Assembly (NCBI RefSeq): GCF_002563675.1
Contig: NZ_PDJC01000001.1
Location: forward strand, 1,860,001 to 1,924,000
Source of the DNA: Propionicimonas paludicola
GTDB lineage: Bacteria; Actinomycetota; Actinomycetes; Propionibacteriales; Propionibacteriaceae
Direction of reading: 5' to 3'
DNA: 64,000 nt
The stretch's first letter is position 1, and each line of letters begins with the position of its first letter. The notes below the pieces were generated by a model, which saw nothing but the letters and a program-made list of their open reading frames with translations, made no database searches and was not told the origin of the DNA. The position numbers were made by a program, and so were the translations under genes. Below are positions 57,411 to 64,000 of the stretch, piece after piece.

Positions 57411-58202
57411 ATGGAAGTGCTGCTGTTGGGCACCGGCGCCGCTGACGGCATCCCCAACGTGTTCTGCCGTTGCGAGACCTGCACGGACTACCGCCTGCGC
57501 GGCGAACTGCGCACCCCTACCTCGGTACTGGTGGACGGGCGACTGCTGATCGATCCCGGACCCGAGGCGCCCCGTCAGGTGACCCGCTACGGCCGAGACC
57601 TCACCGGTCTGAAGGCGATCCTGGCCGGCCACGCCCACGACGACCACCTGGACCCGTCCCTGCTGATGCACCGGTCGTGGGTGAGCTCGGCACCGCTGGA
57701 GGTCGCCGGCCCGGAGCCGGTGATCAACATCACCAGCAAGTGGCTGGATCCCGCCCAACGGGCCGTACGGATGCGGCCACTAACCGCCGGCGACCAGGTA
57801 GAGCTGGCCGGCTACCAGGTGCGGGCCCTGGCGGCCAACCACCACGCGTTCGGCGAGGCGCTGTGCTACTGGATCAGCGACGGCTCATCGGCGCTGCTCT
57901 ACCTGACCGACACCGGACGGCTCTCGGCCGCCACCCTCGACTCGCTGATCGGCTGCCGAGCCGACCTGGTGCTGCTCGAAGAGACCTTCGGCTACGTGAC
58001 CGACCGCAGCGAGCAGCATCACCACCTGCACAGCTTCGCCGAGACGATCTCCGAGCTACGCTCTCGCGGCATCGTCGACGCCAGCAGCCGGGTTGTCGCG
58101 ATCCATCTGGGTCACGACAACCCGCCGCTGGGCCAACTGCGTGATCAGCTGGCGTTGTCCGGAGCCGAGGCTCTGCCGGACGGCACCCTGATCGTCCTGT
58201 GA
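57411..58202 (+). CDS. MBL-fold hydrolase (PhnP-like)
   Basis: This 263-aa protein has the metal motif HAHDDHLD at about 78-85 and LLGTGAADGIPNVFCRCETC at the start, the zinc-knuckle marker of PhnP-like phosphodiesterases. The late ETFGYV and HLGHDN complete the pattern. It probably cleaves a phosphodiester or cyclic phosphate. No phn genes are near. Confidence 0.85.
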   Translation: MEVLLLGTGAADGIPNVFCRCETCTDYRLRGELRTPTSVLVDGRLLIDPGPEAPRQVTRYGRDLTGLKAILAGHAHDDHLDPSLLMHRSWVSSAPLEVAGPEPVINITSKWLDPAQRAVRMRPLTAGDQVELAGYQVRALAANHHAFGEALCYWISDGSSALLYLTDTGRLSAATLDSLIGCRADLVLLEETFGYVTDRSEQHHHLHSFAETISELRSRGIVDASSRVVAIHLGHDNPPLGQLRDQLALSGAEALPDGTLIVL

Positions 58203-58227
58203 GCCGGCAGCCGAAGCCGCAGGCCGG

Positions 58228-59832
58228 CTAGGCCTGGTAGGTCGGCACTCCGTCCAGCCAGGTGCCCAGGACGGCGGCCTCCCGAGCGCGCAGCGGCGCC
58301 CCCACGGTGATGTCCCGGTCCAGCCAGACCAGGTCGGCGGCCAGCCCGACCTCCAGGCGTCCCCGGAAGCCCTCGGTGAAGCCCTGATAGGCGCCTCCGG
58401 CCGTCGCGGCCAGCAGGCCCTGCTCCAGCGGCAACCGCTCCTCGGGCACCCAGCCGCCCTCGGGCAGCCCCTCGTGGGTCTGCCGGGTGGCAGCCACAGT
58501 GATGGCTTCGACCGGTGAGTTCGTCGACACCGGCCAATCGCTGGCGATCGACATCCGCACGCCGAGTTTGGCCATGGTGCCGACCTGGTACTGCCGATCG
58601 GTCCGCTCCGGGCCCAGCCGAGGCGCGGTGAGCAGCTCCATCAGCGGATCCCGCTGAGCCCAGTAGGTCTGCATGGCGGCAGTGACGTTGAGGTCGACGA
58701 ACCGTTCGAGGTCGGCAGCCTCGGCGATCTGGACGTGGGTGATCACCGGACGCCGATCCCACGCCGGATTGGTGTCGACTGCTTGCTGGATGGCGTCCAG
58801 GGAGTGCCGGACGGCCGCGTCACCGATCGCGTGGATGTGGATCTGGAAGCCCAGCGCGTCAATCGCGGCGACCGCCGCGGCCAGCTCGTCCGGCTGCCAC
58901 ACGGGCATCCCATGGTGGTGGGAGTCGTCGTAGGGCTCGAGCATCTCGGCGGTTCCGGACTCGATCACCCCGTCGGCGAAGAACTTCACCGCGACCCCCG
59001 TCAACAACTCGGGGGCACCGGCCGCCTCCACCTCTGCCCGCTGCGCGAGGATCACCGGCAGCTGGTCACGCCAGCGATCGGGCACCAGCAGCCAACCGAG
59101 GTCGGAGCGGACCGAGAGCTCGCCACGCTTGAGCAGTGCCAGGTAGGGCAGGTGTCCGCCCTCCTCCACCCACGCGTCCTGCATCCAGGTCAGTCCGACC
59201 GCCGCTTGCGCCTGGCAGGCGAGCTTCAGCGCCTCGGCCTTCGCCTCGAGGGACGGTTCTGGCGCGTACTGCTCGACCAGGCTGTAGGCCGGTGGTTCGC
59301 GCAGGGTGCCGACCGGGGTGCCGTCCTCGAACCGGTCGATCATCCCGGTGTCCGGGTCGGGGGTGTCGGCGTCCACTCCAGCCAGGCGCAGCGCCGCCGA
59401 GTTGCACCACACGGTGTGGTGATCGGTGGCGTGCAGCAGCACGGGACGATCGGGGACGATCTCGTCCAGCCAGGAGGCATGGAAGGAACCGCCGGGCACC
59501 AGGGCCGGGTCATAGGTTCCCCCGACGATCCACTCCAGTTCCGGATGATCGGCGGCATAGCGTGCGACTTCGGTCAGGATGGCCTCGACCGAGCCCAGAC
59601 CGGCGATCGCCGGCCCGAACATCTCCAGGCCGGCCTGAGTGGGGTGGCAGTGGCCGTCGCTGAAGGCAGGCAGCAGTAGGCCGCCGGCCAAGTCGATCAC
59701 GGTCGTGGCCCCGGCGGCTTCCGCCTCCGCGCCAAGGGCCGTGATCCGGCCGGCGGACACCGCGAGTGCGGTATCGCGCCGGTCCGGACCCAGCCAGACC
59801 TGACCACCGATGAACAGCAGGTCATTCGTCAT
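58228..59832 (-). CDS. Amidohydrolase (YtcJ-like)
   Basis: This 534-aa protein shows LLLPAFSDGHCHPTQAG (HxH metal pair), IHIHAIGDAAVRHSLDAIQ, VITHVQIAEAADL and the final RMSIASDWPVS with a metal Asp, the amidohydrolase_3 layout. It follows the Pot-type binding-protein gene after 13 bases in the same direction, so it is likely the last gene of that operon. It may hydrolyse an amide-containing ligand taken up by the transporter (inference). Confidence 0.88.
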   Translation of the reverse strand: MTNDLLFIGGQVWLGPDRRDTALAVSAGRITALGAEAEAAGATTVIDLAGGLLLPAFSDGHCHPTQAGLEMFGPAIAGLGSVEAILTEVARYAADHPELEWIVGGTYDPALVPGGSFHASWLDEIVPDRPVLLHATDHHTVWCNSAALRLAGVDADTPDPDTGMIDRFEDGTPVGTLREPPAYSLVEQYAPEPSLEAKAEALKLACQAQAAVGLTWMQDAWVEEGGHLPYLALLKRGELSVRSDLGWLLVPDRWRDQLPVILAQRAEVEAAGAPELLTGVAVKFFADGVIESGTAEMLEPYDDSHHHGMPVWQPDELAAAVAAIDALGFQIHIHAIGDAAVRHSLDAIQQAVDTNPAWDRRPVITHVQIAEAADLERFVDLNVTAAMQTYWAQRDPLMELLTAPRLGPERTDRQYQVGTMAKLGVRMSIASDWPVSTNSPVEAITVAATRQTHEGLPEGGWVPEERLPLEQGLLAATAGGAYQGFTEGFRGRLEVGLAADLVWLDRDITVGAPLRAREAAVLGTWLDGVPTYQA

Positions 59833-59845
59833 TCGTGGCAGCTCC

Positions 59846-60970
59846 TCAGCCCTTGAACGATTCCCAGATCTGGGTGTAGTTGGTCAGCTGCTCATTGGTG
59901 CACGGCTCGACCGGCTTCGCTCCGGTGTAGCCGTCCGGGATCACGATCTCGGGGGCACTCTTCATGTCGGCGTCCAGCAAGTCGTTGACCCCGGAGATCC
60001 CCGAGCCGTAGCGCTGGAAGTTGGCGGCAGCTGCAGAGTTGACCGGATCCATCATCCAGTTCAGGAAGGTGAGCGCCTGCGGCACATTCTTAGCCCCGGC
60101 CGGAACCGTGAAGTTGTCCTGCCACAAGGCCATTCCCTCCTTGGGGTAGACGTACTTCAGCGAGGGCTTCTTCGCTCGGGCCCGCATCGACGCGCCATTC
60201 CACATCATGGCGATCGACTCCTCGCCGCTGACCATCCGGTCCATCACGCCGTCGGAGTTGATGGTGGACACCTTCGACTTGAACTTCTTGAGCAGGTCCT
60301 GGGCGGCCTGGAGCTGGGCGGCGTCGGTGGAACAGGTCACCCCGCCAACCGCACGCAGAGCGGCCCCGACCACTTCGGTCTGGTCACTCATGGTGCCCAC
60401 CTTGCCCAGCTCGGCCGGCGCATTGAAGTAGTCGGCCCAGCTGGTCAGCTCCTTGCTGGTCTTGGCGGTGTCGTACATGTAGCCGGTAGTGCCGTACAGG
60501 TAGGGCACCGAGTACTTGCGACCTGGATCGAAGTAGGGGTCGAGGAAGCTGGCTTCGATGTTCTTGCCGTTGGGCAGGCTGGCCGCGTCGACCTCCTTGA
60601 GCAGGTTCGCCGCGACCAGGGTCTGCACCATGTAGTCGCTGGGAACCACCACGTCGTAGCCGGCACCGTTCGAGGCACGCAGCTTGGCTTCCAGGGTCTC
60701 GTTGGAGTCGTAGTAGTCGACCGTCAGCTTGATCCCGGTGTCGGCGGTGAACTTCTTGGCCAAGGACTCGGGGAAGTAGTCGCTCCACGTGTACAGGGTC
60801 ATCTCGCCGCTGGTGGCGGGAGTGAATGCCGGCGCACTGGACGACACGGACGCGGCCGGTGCGGCAGCGGTGGACGGGGCGTCGCTCACTCCGCCGCCAC
60901 AGGCGGTGAGCGCGAGCGAAGCTGCGGTGAGCAGGCACGCCGAGGCGAGCCGCTTGCTGGTTCTCATCAT
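59846..60970 (-). CDS. Spermidine/putrescine-type substrate-binding lipoprotein (PotD-like)
   Basis: This 374-aa protein has a lipobox (SLALTAC) and an Ala/Ser linker. PotD-like motifs follow: MTLYTWSDYFPESLAKKF, DYYDSNETLEAKLRA, YDVVVPSDYMVQTLV and SVPYLYGTTGYMYD. An acidic pocket as in polyamine binders is plausible (W-S-D, E). It overlaps the permease stop by 4 bases. Confidence 0.9.
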   Translation of the reverse strand: MMRTSKRLASACLLTAASLALTACGGGVSDAPSTAAAPAASVSSSAPAFTPATSGEMTLYTWSDYFPESLAKKFTADTGIKLTVDYYDSNETLEAKLRASNGAGYDVVVPSDYMVQTLVAANLLKEVDAASLPNGKNIEASFLDPYFDPGRKYSVPYLYGTTGYMYDTAKTSKELTSWADYFNAPAELGKVGTMSDQTEVVGAALRAVGGVTCSTDAAQLQAAQDLLKKFKSKVSTINSDGVMDRMVSGEESIAMMWNGASMRARAKKPSLKYVYPKEGMALWQDNFTVPAGAKNVPQALTFLNWMMDPVNSAAAANFQRYGSGISGVNDLLDADMKSAPEIVIPDGYTGAKPVEPCTNEQLTNYTQIWESFKG

Positions 60971-61797
60971 GATTCGGACCTTTTCTTCTTCGGGGCCAGG
61001 TAGGTGAAGGAGGTGACGACGACGGCGAGGGCGAGCAGGAGCAGGGCGACCACATTGATGGCCGGTGTGGGGCCGCGACGGATCAGGCCGTAGAGGTAGA
61101 CCGGCAAGGTCGTCGATCCGGCCGAGGAAAGGAAGCTGGAGATGATGAAGTCGTCCATCGAGATGACGAAGCTCAGCAAGGCGCCGGAGACCAGCCCCGG
61201 CACCAGCAGGGGCAAGGTGATTCGCCAGAGCATCGGCACGGCGGTGGCGCCCAGGTCGGCGCCGGCCTCGAAGACCTCCCGGCCGATCCCGTCCAGCCGG
61301 GACCGGATCGGCATCAGCGCGAACGGGATGCAGAACGTGGTGTGGGCCAGGTAGAGCGAGAGGAAGCCGGGCTGCAGTCCGATCATCCGGATGAAGGCCA
61401 GCGTGGCAACCGCCAGGACTACCTCGGGGATGACCAGCGGAGCGGCCATGAGCGCATTGGCCAGCGCCGAGCCGCGCCGGCGCAGCCCGTCCACGGCGAG
61501 GGCGAAGGCCAAGGCCATGACCACAGCGGTGAGGGTGGCCGCGGCGGCGAGCTGAACCGAGGTGACGGCCGTGTCGATCATGGTGTGGTTGGTCAGCACG
61601 TAGCCGAACCAGTGGGTGGAGAAGCCCTCCCAGACCAGGGCCTGGTCGCCGGAGTTGAATGCGTAGATGGTCGTCACCAGCATCGGCAGGTAGAGAAAGA
61701 CCAAGGCGGCGATCGCCACCGGGCCGACGCCGGGGAAGGACCGGCTGTCCAGAGCTCGCGGGACGCGCTTGCGTCCGGCCGTGATCAGTTCGCTCAT
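60967..61797 (-). CDS. Polyamine-type ABC permease (PotC-like)
   Basis: This 276-aa protein starts at ATG 61797 in the ATGA overlap with the previous gene; the longer frame is rejected. Six TM helices and the EAA loop (GREVFEAGADLGATAVPMLWRITLPLL). Second permease of the operon. Confidence 0.9.
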   Translation of the reverse strand: MSELITAGRKRVPRALDSRSFPGVGPVAIAALVFLYLPMLVTTIYAFNSGDQALVWEGFSTHWFGYVLTNHTMIDTAVTSVQLAAAATLTAVVMALAFALAVDGLRRRGSALANALMAAPLVIPEVVLAVATLAFIRMIGLQPGFLSLYLAHTTFCIPFALMPIRSRLDGIGREVFEAGADLGATAVPMLWRITLPLLVPGLVSGALLSFVISMDDFIISSFLSSAGSTTLPVYLYGLIRRGPTPAINVVALLLLALAVVVTSFTYLAPKKKRSES

Positions 61798-62708
61798 AGG
61801 GAAAGGCTCACCTTCGTTCCACTCCGCCTGGCCCACAGCCCCACCGCAAGCAGGCAGAGCCCGAGCAGCGCCAGGATGATCACCGAAAGGGCGGCCCCGA
61901 AGGGCCAGTTGCGCGAGTCGCCGAACTGGGAGGCGATCAGGTTGCCGATCAGCAGCACCTTGCCGCCGCCGAGCAGGACCGGCTGGACGTACGATCCGAG
62001 CGCCGGCATGAAGACCAGCAGCGAGCCGGAGATGATGCCGGGCTTGGCCATCGGCAGGATGATCCGGCGCAGCACCGTCCGCTTGCGCGCACCCAGGTCA
62101 TAGCCGGCTTCCGCCAACCGGAAGTCGAAGCCGGACAGCGAGGAGTACAGCGGCAGAACCATGAACGGCAAGAAGGTGTAGATCAGGCCGAGCTGCGAGG
62201 CCAGATCGGTGTAGAGAAGCTCGTGGGCGCCGAGTCCGAGGGCCTTGCTGGTCTGGTTGATCACACCGTCCTTGGCCAGCAGCAGGATCCAGGCGTAGGT
62301 GCGCACCAGCAGATTGGTCCAGAACGGGATCGTGACGGCCAACACCAGCAGGTTCTGCGCTCGAGGGCTTCGCGTGGCAATCCACAAGGCCAGCGGAAAG
62401 GCCAGCACGAAGCAGATCACCGTCGAGATCGACGCCTGCACCAGCGACCGCCAGAACACCTCCAGGTAGGCCGAGTTGAAGACCAGGTCTCCGTTGAAGG
62501 ACTTGGTGAACAAGAAGGTGCGGTAGGCATCGGTGGTGAACGTGTAGACCACCCCTCCGCCTTGGGCCGGCCTGGTCATGAACGAGAAGGCGATGATCAC
62601 CACGAGCGGGCCCAGGGTGAACAGTGCCCCGATCACCAGTGCCGGCAAGGTGGCGAACCAGGGCAATCGCCCGGGCACCCGGGCCGGTGGACGGGCGGGC
62701 TTGCTCAC
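61794..62708 (-). CDS. Polyamine-type ABC permease (PotB-like)
   Basis: This 304-aa protein has six TM helices, the typical NLLVRTYAWILLLAKDGVIN segment and EAA loop (LAEAGYDLGARKRTVLRRIILP). It overlaps both neighbours by 4 bases. Confidence 0.9.
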   Translation of the reverse strand: MSKPARPPARVPGRLPWFATLPALVIGALFTLGPLVVIIAFSFMTRPAQGGGVVYTFTTDAYRTFLFTKSFNGDLVFNSAYLEVFWRSLVQASISTVICFVLAFPLALWIATRSPRAQNLLVLAVTIPFWTNLLVRTYAWILLLAKDGVINQTSKALGLGAHELLYTDLASQLGLIYTFLPFMVLPLYSSLSGFDFRLAEAGYDLGARKRTVLRRIILPMAKPGIISGSLLVFMPALGSYVQPVLLGGGKVLLIGNLIASQFGDSRNWPFGAALSVIILALLGLCLLAVGLWARRSGTKVSLSL

Positions 62709-63832
62709 AGCTCCACCGCCAGCGGCCGCAGGTGGGACGGGCTGGCACCCACGACGACGTCGGCGCCAGGAGTGAGCGACAACTGCTCGAACGGCGGTGA
62801 CACCCGGACGGCCAGCGAAGTCCCGTCGGACAAAGCCACCCGTACGTGCAGGTCGGTTCCCATGTAGACCACCTCGCTGAGGCGCCCGCGCACAAGTTCG
62901 GGGGCGCTGCCGTCCAACACCAGCCGCTCGGGCCGGACCGCCACGGTCAGCGTTCCGTCCGGCCCGGCGAACACCGGTTCCGGCAGCTCCAGCCAGGGGC
63001 CGTCAGCCACCCGGAACTCGCCCTCGTCATTCAGCGGGACGGTCAGGAAGTTCGACTCGCCGATGAAGTCGGCCACGAAGCGGTTCACCGGACGCTCATA
63101 GATCTCCTCGGCCGTGCCGACCTGGACCGGAATGCCGTTGGAGAACACGGCGATCCGATCGCCCAGGGAGAGTGCTTCCTCCTGGTCGTGGGTGACGAAC
63201 ACGAAGGTGACCCCGGTGGTGCGCTGCAGCCGGCGCAGCTCGTCCTGCATGCCGCGGCGCAGCTTCAGGTCGAGAGCGGCCAGCGGTTCGTCCAGCAGCA
63301 GCACCCGGGGCCGCTTGGCCAGCGCCCGGGCCAGGGCCACCCGCTGCTGCTGGCCGCCGGACAGCTGGGACGGCAGCCGTCCGCCGAGGCCGTCCAGCCG
63401 GACCAGCGCCATCATCTCGGCCACCCGGGTGGCGATCTCGGCTTTGGGCACTCGCTCCATCTGCAGTCCGAAGGCGATGTTGTCGGCCACCGTCAGGTGC
63501 GGGAACAGCGCGTAGGACTGGAAGACCGTGTTCACCGGGCGCGAGTAGGCCGGCAGCGAGTCGATCCGGTCGCGGCCCAGGTAGATCTCGCCGGAGTCGA
63601 GGATCTCCAGCCCGGCGATGGCCCGCAACAGAGTGGTCTTGCCGCAACCCGAGGGACCGAGCATGACGAAGAACTCGCCGTCCCTGATCTGCAGGCTGAC
63701 CCCGTCCAGGGCTTTGACCACGCCACCTTCCGGAGTGGCGAAGGTCTTGCGAGCGTTGCCGATGGTCAGCCCGTTCTCACGGGCCACAACCTCGGCCGGA
63801 CGACTGGTTCCGATCACTGGAGCATTCGGCAT
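62705..63832 (-). CDS. Polyamine-type ABC ATP-binding protein (PotA-like)
   Basis: This 375-aa protein starts at ATG 63832; an upstream extension is low-quality. Walker A GPSGCGKT, Q-loop region NTVFQSYALFPH, signature LSGGQQQR, Walker B VLLLDEP, H-loop THDQEEAL. The C-terminal TOBE domain (about 290-375) has VAVRPERLVL. It powers uptake with the PotB/C-like permeases and is the first gene of the operon. Confidence 0.93.
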   Translation of the reverse strand: MPNAPVIGTSRPAEVVARENGLTIGNARKTFATPEGGVVKALDGVSLQIRDGEFFVMLGPSGCGKTTLLRAIAGLEILDSGEIYLGRDRIDSLPAYSRPVNTVFQSYALFPHLTVADNIAFGLQMERVPKAEIATRVAEMMALVRLDGLGGRLPSQLSGGQQQRVALARALAKRPRVLLLDEPLAALDLKLRRGMQDELRRLQRTTGVTFVFVTHDQEEALSLGDRIAVFSNGIPVQVGTAEEIYERPVNRFVADFIGESNFLTVPLNDEGEFRVADGPWLELPEPVFAGPDGTLTVAVRPERLVLDGSAPELVRGRLSEVVYMGTDLHVRVALSDGTSLAVRVSPPFEQLSLTPGADVVVGASPSHLRPLAVEL

Positions 63833-64000
63833 GCCTGAACCCTTCGGCGCACGTATTCGCTGTCTGCAAGCGACTTGACAGCAAAATACGAGGCCAACCG
63901 GGACCAACAGGACGGATTTCGTGGCCGTCGATGCTTCGTAACCTCAGGTAACCGAACCTTCACAAGCCGACGGCTACTCGGCCTCCCACAACCGGGTGTA
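63833..64000. other. Upstream region of the Pot-type operon
   Basis: No gene is seen. The minus strand has a TATTTT candidate -10 (63886-63891) and GTTAC units near 63945-63955, the latter vaguely GlnR-like but without a proper partner half-site. Confidence 0.3.

Noticed and set aside
1-64000. CRISPR arrays, rRNA genes, insertion sequences
   Set aside because: No regularly spaced repeats, rRNA landmarks or transposase genes with terminal inverted repeats were noticed.

Overview
The window is high-GC actinobacterial DNA. Position 1 to about 39,250 is a nearly complete tailed-phage (siphovirus) prophage, and about 39,290 to 64,000 is host chromosome. SH3/M15-type wall proteins, a GS-I glutamine synthetase with an adenylylation-type Tyr, a NarL/DesK two-component pair, Opp and Pot ABC operons and small tRNA clusters fit an Actinomycetota host. 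Propionibacteriaceae is plausible, but that is inference.

Almost all prophage genes read leftward (minus strand), so in transcription order the phage runs from 38.8 kb down to 1. The order is: immunity region (CI-like gene on plus, Cro-like gene on minus, two matching operators between them); Ant/BRO antirepressor and excisionase-like HTH; a long early run of small genes stitched by 4-base ATGA/GTGA or TGATG overlaps, including a YqaJ-type exonuclease; two DNA methyltransferases (the C5 enzyme is frameshifted); a zinc/HTH protein, a replication-type protein and a repeat-rich candidate origin; a 0.6 kb stretch without a clear gene; HNH genes, MuF-like protein, TerS, TerL, portal, scaffold, decoration protein, capsid, head-tail connectors, tail tube, tail chaperones with a CCCAAAA -1 frameshift site, tape measure, tail tip and fibre; and lysis genes. 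The endolysin carries an unexpected C-terminal endonuclease/exonuclease/phosphatase (EEP) fold. A plus-strand two-TM gene sits between tape measure and chaperones like a moron. Compact GC-rich stem-loops recur in the few intergenic gaps.

The prophage abuts the 5' 43 nt of a tRNA-Lys(TTT) gene, cut just after the anticodon stem. This is probably the attachment site. No integrase lies at this end; it would have to be beyond position 1.

The host part holds a DUF4190/FxLYD-like membrane protein, a membrane-anchored protein resembling only the GroEL apical domain, a zincin, a secreted SH3/M15-like wall hydrolase with a structured leader, tRNA-Glu, a previously hidden 59-aa exported two-Cys peptide beside a histidine kinase/response regulator pair, tRNA-Asp and tRNA-Phe, an Opp peptide importer, glnA with a GlnR-type box, a SAM methyltransferase, a YerB-like lipoprotein, an aminotransferase class IV protein, a VOC dioxygenase-like protein, an MBL hydrolase, and a potABCD-type operon that continues into an amidohydrolase gene.
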